Shown: positions 8,949 through 17,574 of the stretch, piece after piece | How the letters are laid out: each line of letters starts with the position of its first letter | Position numbering within the stretch: the first letter of the stretch is position 1 | From: Klebsiella africana | Lineage (GTDB): Bacteria > Pseudomonadota > Gammaproteobacteria > Enterobacterales > Enterobacteriaceae | Length of the DNA stretch: 64,000 nt | Direction of reading: 5' to 3' | Assembly: GCF_020526085.1 (NCBI RefSeq) | Contig: NZ_CP084874.1 | Span: forward strand, 1,984,001 to 2,048,000 | Made by a program: the position numbers and the translations under genes | Notes under the pieces: generated by a model | What the model was told of the DNA's origin: nothing | Database searches by the model: none | Seen by the model: the letters and a program-made list of their open reading frames with translations, nothing else

Positions 8949-9845
8949 ATGAGAATTTTTATTAAATATTCTTTCATGTCGCTTTTATTTTTAGAGGCGG
9001 CAAGCTTACAAATCTGTTATGCGTCAGATAACTCAGTATCCAGCGTCAACTCGGATACAAATTCCATGACATTCTCGGAGATTTTTTCAAGACAGGAACA
9101 ACAACGTGTTGATGAGGAATATCGCGGTGATTATCGTAATTACAAAAATAAGCAAAATAATTTACCTGATTCTCAGAGGAGCAAAGTTTTTTCAAGTAAT
9201 GAATATTGGTTGGTAAATAAAGAACAGGATCTATGGCTTGGCTTGTTTGATGGAAAAAATATCAAAGTGCCAGCAAACTATTACAAGGACATTCCTAATG
9301 GTGGGTATCATCAACAACGAATATTAAGAGTTAAAAGAAAGGGTAAAATTTCACAATTTCTATTGCAACGTGAAACTAATAATTACCCATCTAAATGTCT
9401 CAGTGTAATAAATAATATAGTTTTTGACTCTTCATTATATACATATTTTTACTCTGGATGTACTAGTTTTAGTTTTGAACCTAACTCAACCCGCCATATC
9501 ATATTATATGATATTTTACTATATGATAAAATATATGATGCGATAATTGTGCTTGATTCAATACCTTATTCAACTCCTGAAGATCTTAAATATATAAAAG
9601 AATCTTTGGTGTCAATAAATGGATACTATCGGTATGATGCGCTTGACGTTGCATTTAGAATAATCGCAAAAGATCAGATCGTTATTGTTGACCCTGACAC
9701 AGGCAAAGCTTTACCTAAGGTACCAAAAACTGATGACAATGGGAAAATCATCTTGATTAATGGAAAGCCAGTAATGGTTGATGACCCTGATGGCTATAAT
9801 CCTGTCATTTTAAAAAGGCTTCCTGAAGTTACTATTTTTGATTAA
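8949..9845 (+). CDS. Exported protein, candidate immunity protein (copy 1)
   Basis: The 298-residue product has an N-terminal signal peptide (hydrophobic MSLLFLEAASLQIC, likely cleaved after YA near residue 26), so it should act in the periplasm. No lipobox is clear. It is paralogous to the next gene: both share QNNLPD, YWLVNK-(E/K)-QDLW, FDGK, and a near-identical C-terminal segment with DDNG, DDPDG and PVILKRLPEVTI. It starts 14 nt after the peptidoglycan-hydrolase gene. A periplasmic neighbour of a peptidoglycan-cutting effector is the expected arrangement for immunity. I recognise no family; the immunity role is inference. Confidence 0.7.
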   Translation: MRIFIKYSFMSLLFLEAASLQICYASDNSVSSVNSDTNSMTFSEIFSRQEQQRVDEEYRGDYRNYKNKQNNLPDSQRSKVFSSNEYWLVNKEQDLWLGLFDGKNIKVPANYYKDIPNGGYHQQRILRVKRKGKISQFLLQRETNNYPSKCLSVINNIVFDSSLYTYFYSGCTSFSFEPNSTRHIILYDILLYDKIYDAIIVLDSIPYSTPEDLKYIKESLVSINGYYRYDALDVAFRIIAKDQIVIVDPDTGKALPKVPKTDDNGKIILINGKPVMVDDPDGYNPVILKRLPEVTIFD

Positions 9846-9887
9846 TATCTTTATCAATTATTTTGATTATCCATAGGATGGTAAATC

Positions 9888-10745
9888 ATGAAATATTTTG
9901 TTTTATTTTATTTTTTGATATCAACACAATTTATCCATGCTAGCGATAGAAATGATGAGATACTCTTTTCCAAGAGTGACCCTGGAAATCTATTAGATCG
10001 AGATGCAAACGAAAGATATCATGATCAATTTATTGATTTTAAAACAACTCAAAACAATCTCCCAGATATAAAGAGAAATAAGTCTTTATTTTCCAATCAG
10101 TATTGGTTGGTAAATAAAAAACAGGACTTATGGATTGGGGTGTTTGATGGGAAATATGTAAAAATACCCGCAGGTACTTATGTTAATATTCCTGGTGAAA
10201 CGTTATTTCCTGAAAGCATAATTCGAATAAAAAGAGGAGGTAAAATATCTCAATTTTTATTACTAAATAGTAATTGTACATATCCATCCGTTTGTGTCAA
10301 TCGAAGAGATGGGATATTATTTGATGCTCATGATTATATGGTTTTTTATACTGGATGTGCCCGTGATGATAGATTAGCCTCTAAAAAATTAAGCGTTTTT
10401 TATAATATACTATTTTACAGTAAGACATTTGATACAATATTGCGGCTTGATGAATTCCCTGATTCTGCATTGCAGGGCGAAAGTATCAATGTTTTCAAAA
10501 CATCTATTGAAAAAGTTAAAGATTACTATATCGATTATAGTATCGAGTCGGCATTTAAGTTTACAGGTCCAGATCAGGTTATCGTTGTTGATGAAAAAAC
10601 TGGAAAACCTCAGGAGAAGGTTCAGGAAACAGATGATAATGGAAATCCTGTCATGAAAAATGGTGAACCGGTTATGATTGATGATCCCGATGGATTCCAA
10701 CCTGTCATTTTAAAAAGACTTCCTGAAGTTACTATTGCCAATTAA
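9888..10745 (+). CDS. Exported protein, candidate immunity protein (copy 2)
   Basis: This 285-residue protein has a short signal peptide (FVLFYFLISTQFIHA, likely cleaved before SDRN). It is a diverged tandem duplicate of the preceding protein: similarity runs over the whole length, strongest in QYWLVNKKQDLWIGVFDGK and in the last 40 residues. The middle parts differ considerably, so the two may recognise different domains of the effector, or different effectors from earlier cassettes. A 42-nt gap separates it from copy 1. The sequence is very AT-rich. The function is inferred only from location and context. Confidence 0.68.
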   Translation: MKYFVLFYFLISTQFIHASDRNDEILFSKSDPGNLLDRDANERYHDQFIDFKTTQNNLPDIKRNKSLFSNQYWLVNKKQDLWIGVFDGKYVKIPAGTYVNIPGETLFPESIIRIKRGGKISQFLLLNSNCTYPSVCVNRRDGILFDAHDYMVFYTGCARDDRLASKKLSVFYNILFYSKTFDTILRLDEFPDSALQGESINVFKTSIEKVKDYYIDYSIESAFKFTGPDQVIVVDEKTGKPQEKVQETDDNGNPVMKNGEPVMIDDPDGFQPVILKRLPEVTIAN

Positions 10746-10770
10746 TATATCAGACTGAATAGATTAGAAT

Positions 10771-11028
10771 ATGAAAAAAACTATTTGTGTAGGTGATAAA
10801 ACATCTCATGGTGGATCTGTCTTAACGGGCTCATCTCAGATAATCATTGATGGTAAATCTGTGGCACGTAAGTCTGATCTAGTCTCATGTCCAACACACG
10901 GTATAAATAGTATAAGTGAGGGAGATGAAAAACATTGCGATAACGGGTTAGCTGTTGCGTTAGAAGGGCATCGCTGTTCATGTGGCGCTATTCTTATTTC
11001 CACCGGTTCGCGTGTTTTAAAGGAATGA
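10771..11028 (+). CDS. PAAR-domain T6SS spike-tip protein
   Basis: This 85-residue protein is a minimal PAAR domain: it begins with the GDKTSHGG pattern, has regularly spaced glycines and histidine/cysteine residues (SCPTHG, HCDNG, HRCSCGA) that would bind metal, and ends shortly after ILISTGSRV. PAAR proteins sharpen the VgrG tip and help recruit effectors. It stands alone, with no fused toxin domain, which fits a cassette where the toxin is a separate protein. It lies 25 nt after the second candidate immunity gene and 4 nt before the next gene, so all probably share a transcript. Confidence 0.88.
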   Translation: MKKTICVGDKTSHGGSVLTGSSQIIIDGKSVARKSDLVSCPTHGINSISEGDEKHCDNGLAVALEGHRCSCGAILISTGSRVLKE

Positions 11029-11032
11029 ATTT

Positions 11033-12245
11033 ATGCCAGTAAATATTTTTGATATTCCTTCGGAAGAGAAAACATCCCAAAAAACATTATCATTATGGGT
11101 TGAATTCGGAATTTGTGTTTGTATTCTTGCTGTATATGTATGTGTTTTTTTGGTTTATTTTCCTGAGTATTTATCAAAAAATAATTATGCTTTCTGGTCT
11201 GAGTTATTGCTGGTGCCGCTACTCTTAAACGGGGCTGTATTTTTCTTCAGAGTTATAATATGGAATAATGAGGATATCGAAACAGTTTACTGGAATAAAA
11301 CTCGCCTGGATTATTATCAGGAGTTGCTTCAAAAAGGAAGGGCCTATCTTGAGGTCATTGAGTTACAGGTCAGATTGCCTGATTTAAATGGTGGTGTGAC
11401 TAATATCATAGAGGGGGATTTATTGCCTGTTCGCTATGCACCAAAGTTAACGCATATGTCCAGATATCTTAGTTTTAATTCCCCAATAAATGAATTAAAT
11501 AGCATTCATCAAATACAGGATAGAAATGCTATTTTATTTAATAAAATAATGGGATTTCTAATTAATGATATCCATATGCATATAACCCTTTTGCCTAAAT
11601 ATGTTAGGGTAAAAGTGATATGCGCTCTTAATGATAATTTAAAACCTCTGATGGAAAAGATTTGGCAAGAACGACTTGATAATATATATCCGGGGGGGGA
11701 TATTGAGTTTAGTAGAAACTTATCTGAATCCATCGATAACTTGCTGGATAGCTCTTCTGATGAATATATAGTTCTTATTGCCGCCAGTTTTTATGGCGCA
11801 GAATTACTTGACGATGAAATCGACGATAAATCTGAATCTGTGATGTTTTTGTTGGGAAGACTGAGAAATGATGGTGAGACTGGTGGTCGCTCATCTTTAG
11901 GGGCTTTTTTTTCGACCAGAATGTGATTGGGTAGGAATAGATAAATCGCTCCTTTGGGGAAGGGTTAATGAAGGGAGGCGGCTATCTGGTGTTATATATT
12001 CTGGGTTGAATGAAGAAGAGCTTAAAAAAGTGGTGTTAAAAACAACAGATGTAATGTCGGAAAGTGCACTTTCGTCGTATATATACGTTGATTCAGACAA
12101 CTATTTATGTAAATGCCCGCCTCTTACCGAGTTTTTGCAATTGAGTTATGTAAATGAGCATCTTCCCCCTGGACAGTATTTATTGGTAAATAAAAATAAT
12201 GATGTTTTGAACTCTCATTTGTTTAACTCGGTTGCCAGTGTTTAG
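11033..12245 (+). pseudogene. T6SS-linked membrane protein gene, frameshifted at a T8 tract
   Basis: The first frame (11033-11926) encodes 297 residues with two membrane spans (about 21-46 and 55-77) and a soluble C-terminal part. It stops just after a run of eight T (11905-11912). Reading on from that run in the +1 frame gives continuous protein (RPECDWVGIDKSLLWGR, then into the open frame ending at 12245). With seven T the gene would encode one protein of about 403 residues. So the gene is either broken, phase-variable at the homopolymer, decoded by slippage, or affected by a sequencing error. I do not recognise the family. It lies between the PAAR gene and tssM, and two N-terminal spans suggest a role at the T6SS membrane complex or as immunity; this is unproven. 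Confidence 0.7.
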
Positions 12246-12259
12246 AGGTTTATTATAAC

Positions 12260-15200
12260 ATGAAGAAAATCCTTATTAAATTTTCTGGCGTTTTTTTTGT
12301 CGTTATTATTACTGTTATTTTGTTTCTACTATATTACCTGTGGGGACCATCCCTGGGATGGATGGAACCAGCAGAAAAATTTCGGGTGCTCTGTACTATT
12401 TTCGCAGTTCCTGTTTTCCTCTCTTTGTTGCTAGTCAGTCGGTACTCACTTGTTGCGTTTGCATCAAGATTGCGTTTTTTCCGTAAGTTAAATGATAAAC
12501 AGAATACTTGGTCAAACAATAGTGCTCATTTGAAACAGGTAGACATAAGTAAAAAGATAATAAACGACGTACAACAAGTTCTGCGACATACTTACGGTCA
12601 TTTCTGGCATAGCAAAGTCCGTATCCTGCTGATGACCGGCTCAGTCAGTGATGTGGAACAACTGGCCCCAAAACTCACCAGGGAACTCTGGCAGGAAGAC
12701 CGGGGGACTGTGCTGCTGTGGGGTGGTGATCCTGCGACTCCGGCCGATGCAGACTGGCTGGCTGTGTTGCGTAAACTGCGCCGCCGTGCGGTGGACGGAA
12801 TGGTCTGGGTGACCTCAGCGCTGGACGTTCTGCCGGCAACGGAAAACAGCGCAACCTCAGGTCTCACGCCAGATGCAATGGATAGCGTGTCTCATGCTTT
12901 AAAGCTTCGCTATGAGGCTCTGGGCTGGAAGCTGCCACTGTACGTCTGGTCGCTGCATCCGCGCGCCGGAGAACAGGCCGGGCGCGTCACCCAGCCAGTG
13001 GGGTGCCTGTTGCCTGCGAATTGTTCACCGCAGACGCTCGCCGGACAGCTTACCGGGCTGATACCGCAGCTGACCGCGCAAGGCATACAGCAGGTCTGCG
13101 GTCAGCCACAGCACAATTTTTTACTCGCGCTGGCCGATCAGTTGACCCGTAAACCGGAAACGGTGACGGAGCCGTTATCGGTACTGCTTAATCCTTACCG
13201 CCCGCAGCCGCTGGCCGGAGTGGTGTTCAGCGCGCCGTCGGCGGAGGCCGGCCGCAGCATCAGCCATCACTGGGGCCGGGATAACCGCTGGGATATTCTG
13301 CCGGACAGGATTACGGAATTACCCGCAGGTCTACGTCCGCGCAAACAGGGAATCAACTGGATGCGTGGGATGAGCGTGGCCACTGCCGCCCTGATGTTAC
13401 TTTGGGCCGCCACTCTGCTGGTCTCTTTTATCGCCAACCGCGAGTTGGTGGCGACCGCACAGCAGCAGGTGCAGCAGGCCTCGGCGGGAAAACAGCCGCT
13501 GGCCGTACGCCTGCATGCGCTCTCCGCGATACAGAAAACGCTTTCTAAACTGGAATACCGCTCACAGCACGGCGCGCCGTGGTACTTCCGCGCTGGCCTC
13601 AGTCAGAACGATGACCTGCTGGCGGCGCTGTTCCCGCGCTACGGAGAGAGGGCGCAGCCGCTGCTGCGCGATGCGGCGGCTGAACATCTTCAGCGGCAAT
13701 TGAACGCCTTCGTACAGCTGCCGCCGGACAGCCCGCTGCGAGAGACGATGACGAAGACCGCTTACGGACAACTGAAACAATATCTGATGTTGACCCGCCC
13801 GGAAAAAATGGACGCCGCGTGGTTCGCTACCACGCTAATGCAGGACTGGTCGCAGCGCTCAGGCATCGCCGACGCCGTCTGGCAGGGTAGCGGCCCTTCG
13901 CTACTGGCATTTTACGCCGCCAGCCTGGCGTCGCATCCGCAGTGGCGTCTGCATACCGACGATGTGCTGGTCAGCCAGGTGCGCACACGGTTAATTCGCC
14001 AACGGGGCCAGCGCAACAGTGAGTCCACGCTTTATCAGAAGATGCTCGCGCAGGTGGCGAATCAGTATGCCGATATGCGCCTGGCGGATATGACTGCCGA
14101 CACCGATGCTTCGCGTCTGTTCAGCACTGATGAGGTGGTGCCGGGCATGTTTACCCGTCAGGCCTGGGAGCAGGCCGTGCAGCCGGCCATTGAGAAAGTG
14201 GTCGCGGAACGCCGCGATGAAATGGACTGGGTGCTGAGTGATACGAAGCAGACTGCCGCACAGTCGACGTCGCCGGAAGCTCTGCGAGCCAGGCTGGCGG
14301 AGCGTTATTTCGCTGATTTTAGCGGCGTCTGGCTGGATTTCCTCAATAGTCTGCGCTGGCAGCGCGCGGCGACCCTCTCCGATGCTATCGACCAGCTGAC
14401 CCTGATGGCCGATGTGCGCCAGTCGCCGCTGGTGGCGCTGATGAACACCCTGAGCGTGCAGGGGCGAACCGGCCAGACCGGGGAAGCCATTGCCGATTCG
14501 CTGGTAAAATCGGCCAGGCAGCTGTTCAACCGTGACAACTCGCCCGCCATCGATCAACGGTCCGGCGCGCGCGGACCGCTGGATGCCACCTTCGGGCCCG
14601 TACTGGCGCTGCTGGACAATCGCGATGGCGGAACGCCGACCAGCCGTCTTAGCCTGCAGACCTTCCTGACCCGCGTCACCCAGGTGCGTCTGCGCCTGCA
14701 GCAGGTCACCAACGCCACCGACCCGCAGGCGATGACCCGGTTGCTTGCGCAGACGGTATTCCAGGGCAAGGCCGTGGATTTAACCGAAACGCGCGACTAC
14801 GGCAGCCTGGTGGCGGCGGGGCTGGGCCAGGAGTGGAGTGGATTTGGGCAGACGCTGTTTGTTCGCCCGATGGAACAGGCCTGGCAGCAGGTGCTGACCC
14901 CGGCGGCGGAAAGTCTCAACGCCCAGTGGCGCAGCGCGGTGGTGGAGGACTGGAATAGCGCCTTTGGCGGCCGCTACCCCTTTAAAAATACCAGCAGTGA
15001 AGTCTCTTTGCCGCTGTTGGCAAAATACCTCAACAGCGAGACCGGACGCATTGCCCGCTTTCTGCAGACCCGGCTGAACGGCGTGCTGCATAAAGAGGGG
15101 AGTCGTTGGGTGGCGGACAGTATCAATGCTCAGGGGCTGACGTTTAACCCAGCCTTTCTGCAGGCGATGAATACCCTTACCCATCTCTCCGACGTCGCGT

Positions 15201-15676
15201 TCGCCAACGGCGAAGCAGGACTATATTTTGCGCTACGCCCCGGCACCGCGGACGGCGTGATGCAGACGGAGCTGGTCATTGACAGTCAGAAGCTTGTCTA
15301 TATGAACCAGATGCCGGCCTGGCGGCGGTTCAGCTGGCCCGCTGACACCGAAGCGCCGGGCGCCACCCTGAGCTGGATCAGTACCCGGGCGGGCACCCGC
15401 CAGTATGGCGATTTCCCGGGCGCCTGGGGCTGGATCCGTCTGCTGGATAAGGCGGTGGTCTGCGCTTATCCCGGAACGAGCAGCAGCTGGAGTCTGAGCT
15501 GGAAAGCCCCGGATGGTCTGTTGCTGAACTACACGCTGCGTACCGAGGCGGGGGAAGGACCGCTGGCGCTGCTGTCTCTGCGAAACTTTACGCTACCGGA
15601 GACGATATTCAGCGTGCGCGCGCCTGCTGAGCGTGTTCCGCTGACCGACGATATACCCGGCGAAGAGGGGTACTGA
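12260..15676 (+). CDS. tssM: T6SS inner-membrane protein TssM (IcmF family)
   Basis: TssM spans the inner membrane and periplasm and contacts the outer-membrane lipoprotein TssJ. The 1138-residue product has two N-terminal membrane spans (about 7-29 and 45-62), a cytoplasmic domain, a third span (about 375-393, TAALMLLWAATLLVSFIA) and a long periplasmic region with the C-terminal beta domain (TLSWISTRAGTRQYGDFPGAWGW split around residue 1045). The place where many TssM proteins have a P-loop reads LLMTGSVSDVEQL, without the GxxGxGK(S/T) motif, so NTP binding is doubtful. The first 110 codons are AT-rich like the cargo block; from about nucleotide 12,590 the gene is GC-rich like the T6SS core. 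Confidence 0.93.
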   Translation: MKKILIKFSGVFFVVIITVILFLLYYLWGPSLGWMEPAEKFRVLCTIFAVPVFLSLLLVSRYSLVAFASRLRFFRKLNDKQNTWSNNSAHLKQVDISKKIINDVQQVLRHTYGHFWHSKVRILLMTGSVSDVEQLAPKLTRELWQEDRGTVLLWGGDPATPADADWLAVLRKLRRRAVDGMVWVTSALDVLPATENSATSGLTPDAMDSVSHALKLRYEALGWKLPLYVWSLHPRAGEQAGRVTQPVGCLLPANCSPQTLAGQLTGLIPQLTAQGIQQVCGQPQHNFLLALADQLTRKPETVTEPLSVLLNPYRPQPLAGVVFSAPSAEAGRSISHHWGRDNRWDILPDRITELPAGLRPRKQGINWMRGMSVATAALMLLWAATLLVSFIANRELVATAQQQVQQASAGKQPLAVRLHALSAIQKTLSKLEYRSQHGAPWYFRAGLSQNDDLLAALFPRYGERAQPLLRDAAAEHLQRQLNAFVQLPPDSPLRETMTKTAYGQLKQYLMLTRPEKMDAAWFATTLMQDWSQRSGIADAVWQGSGPSLLAFYAASLASHPQWRLHTDDVLVSQVRTRLIRQRGQRNSESTLYQKMLAQVANQYADMRLADMTADTDASRLFSTDEVVPGMFTRQAWEQAVQPAIEKVVAERRDEMDWVLSDTKQTAAQSTSPEALRARLAERYFADFSGVWLDFLNSLRWQRAATLSDAIDQLTLMADVRQSPLVALMNTLSVQGRTGQTGEAIADSLVKSARQLFNRDNSPAIDQRSGARGPLDATFGPVLALLDNRDGGTPTSRLSLQTFLTRVTQVRLRLQQVTNATDPQAMTRLLAQTVFQGKAVDLTETRDYGSLVAAGLGQEWSGFGQTLFVRPMEQAWQQVLTPAAESLNAQWRSAVVEDWNSAFGGRYPFKNTSSEVSLPLLAKYLNSETGRIARFLQTRLNGVLHKEGSRWVADSINAQGLTFNPAFLQAMNTLTHLSDVAFANGEAGLYFALRPGTADGVMQTELVIDSQKLVYMNQMPAWRRFSWPADTEAPGATLSWISTRAGTRQYGDFPGAWGWIRLLDKAVVCAYPGTSSSWSLSWKAPDGLLLNYTLRTEAGEGPLALLSLRNFTLPETIFSVRAPAERVPLTDDIPGEEGY

Positions 15677-15810
15677 AACCGCCTCCCAGACTGATTGGCG
15701 TTGACCTGCAACGCCAGGCCTCCTTCGCTCATGGCCGCCCGACGGCCAACTAATCTGACCGCGCAGCCATGCTGCGTGTCTCCCTGTAGACGAATAAGGG
15801 AATATTCATA
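15677..15810 (+). other. tssM-tssF gap with a perfect hairpin
   Basis: The 134-nt gap interrupts an otherwise tightly packed operon. It contains a perfect 6-bp stem with a 5-nt loop (15732-15748, TGGCCG...CGGCCA) with no T-run, so it is not a standard terminator. It may be an mRNA processing or stability element, or the remains of a lost gene. The tssF ribosome-binding site (AAGGGA) is at the end. Confidence 0.4.
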
Positions 15811-17574
15811 ATGGACGATTTAACCCTGCGATATTTTGACGCTGAAATGCGCTACCTGCGCGAGGCGGCAAAAGCGTTCGCGCAGGCTCACCCCGATCGG
15901 GCGGCGATGCTGGATCTCGATAAAGCCGGTACGCCGGACCCTTACGTTGAGCGCCTGTTTGAAGGCTTTGCCTTTTCCATAGGTCGCTTGCGCGAAAAAA
16001 TTGATGATGATCTGCCGGAGCTGACCGAGGGGCTGGTCAGCATGCTGTGGCCGCACTATTTGCGCACCATTCCGTCGTTATCGATCGTGGCGCTGACCCC
16101 AACGCTGCCGGCGATGAAGATGGCGGAAACGGTGCCCGCCGGATTTGAGATTAGCTCCCGCCCACTGGGGCCGAAAAATACCGTGTGCCGGTACCGAACC
16201 ACCCGCGATCTGACGCTTAACCCACTGGCGATAGAGGAGGCGGTGATGACGGCAGAGCCGGACGGACGTTCGGCTCTGCGACTACGATTCGCCTGTAGCG
16301 AGCTGGCTGACTGGTCGCAGACCGATCTCCGCCACCTGGCGCTGTACCTGGGGGAAGACGCTGTTACCGGCAGCGCTCTCCATCTGTGGCTGACCCGACG
16401 CCAGGCCGCGCTGTACCTGCGTCTGCCGGGTCAGACAGAGCGGGTAAGCCTCGACGGCTATTTTTCCCCGGGGGGATTCAGCGAGGAGGATCGTTTATGG
16501 CCGAAGGGGGAGAGCGCTTTCAGTGGCTATCAGTTGCTGCTCGAGTATTTCACCTTTCGCGAAAAATTTATGTTCGTGCAGCTAAATGGCCTGGAAAACA
16601 TCACGCTGCCGGCGGGGATATCGCATTTCACGCTTGAGGTGGTGTTCAGCGAGGTCTGGCAAAGCGATTTGCCCGTCAGCGCAAGCAGCCTGCGCCTGCA
16701 CTGTGTGCCGGTGATTAACCTGTTTACCCTCGAGGCCGATCCGTTGACCATCAGCGGCCTGGAGAGCGAATACCTCCTGCGTCCGAAGCGCCTGCAGGAC
16801 GGGCATACCGAAATCTATTCTGTCGACAGCGTGACCGGCTCCGGGCGCACCGGGGAGGCATGCTATGTGCCTTTCACCCGCTTTCGTCACCAGGGGGGAA
16901 TGATGCGTCGCCATGCGCCAGAGCGCTACTACCACACCCGTGTCAAACGGGGCGTCACTGGCATGCACGATACCTGGCTTATCCTCGGCGGACAGCAATG
17001 GGAGGCCGACCGGGCGCTGGCGCGGGAAACGGTCTCCTTGCGCATCACCGGCACTAACGGCCAGCTGCCGCGCCGGGCGCTACAGAGCACGCTGCTGGAT
17101 CGCTGTGAGTCGATATCAGCCACGCCGCTTACCGTCCGCAATCTCTGTAAGCCCACGCTGCCGGCCTATCCCCCGGCGGAAGACCGCTACCACTGGCGTG
17201 TCATGAGCCATCTGGGCACCCGTTTTCTCAACATGATGAGCAGCGCCGAGGTGCTGCGCGGCACGCTGTCGCTCTACAACTGGCGGGAGGATGAGCTCAA
17301 TAATCGCCGTCTGGACGCCATTCTGGCGGTCAGCCATCACCGAATTCAGCGTTTCGAGCAGGGCTTCCTGCTGCGCGGGCTGGATATCGAAGTGACGCTC
17401 GACGGCAGTGGATTTACCGGTGCGGGCGATGTCCACCTGTTTGGCGATATGCTCAACCGCTTTTTCGCACTGTATGCCGATATGAATCAGTTCAACCAGC
17501 TGACGCTCATTATTCAACCTGAAGGGAAATGTATCCGGTGGAAAGAGAATCACAGTCTGCGCTTGCCCGGCTGA
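15811..17574 (+). CDS. tssF: T6SS baseplate subunit TssF
   Basis: TssF is part of the T6SS baseplate wedge (with TssG, TssE and TssK). The 587-residue product has the typical family length and opening (RYFDAEMRYLREAAKAFAQ, then HPDRAAML and PYVERLFEGFAF), followed by LTEGLVSMLWPHYLRTIPS. The C-terminus contains the conserved FLNMMSS segment and an FGDMLNRFFALYADMNQFN stretch. The start is preceded by AAGGGA. The end overlaps the tssG frame. Confidence 0.95.
   Translation: MDDLTLRYFDAEMRYLREAAKAFAQAHPDRAAMLDLDKAGTPDPYVERLFEGFAFSIGRLREKIDDDLPELTEGLVSMLWPHYLRTIPSLSIVALTPTLPAMKMAETVPAGFEISSRPLGPKNTVCRYRTTRDLTLNPLAIEEAVMTAEPDGRSALRLRFACSELADWSQTDLRHLALYLGEDAVTGSALHLWLTRRQAALYLRLPGQTERVSLDGYFSPGGFSEEDRLWPKGESAFSGYQLLLEYFTFREKFMFVQLNGLENITLPAGISHFTLEVVFSEVWQSDLPVSASSLRLHCVPVINLFTLEADPLTISGLESEYLLRPKRLQDGHTEIYSVDSVTGSGRTGEACYVPFTRFRHQGGMMRRHAPERYYHTRVKRGVTGMHDTWLILGGQQWEADRALARETVSLRITGTNGQLPRRALQSTLLDRCESISATPLTVRNLCKPTLPAYPPAEDRYHWRVMSHLGTRFLNMMSSAEVLRGTLSLYNWREDELNNRRLDAILAVSHHRIQRFEQGFLLRGLDIEVTLDGSGFTGAGDVHLFGDMLNRFFALYADMNQFNQLTLIIQPEGKCIRWKENHSLRLPG

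Noticed and set aside
10410-10700. Minus-strand frame opposite the second candidate immunity gene, considered as an antisense toxin-antitoxin pair
   Set aside because: No ribosome-binding site and no homology to the equivalent strand of the first paralogue, so there is no sign of selection.
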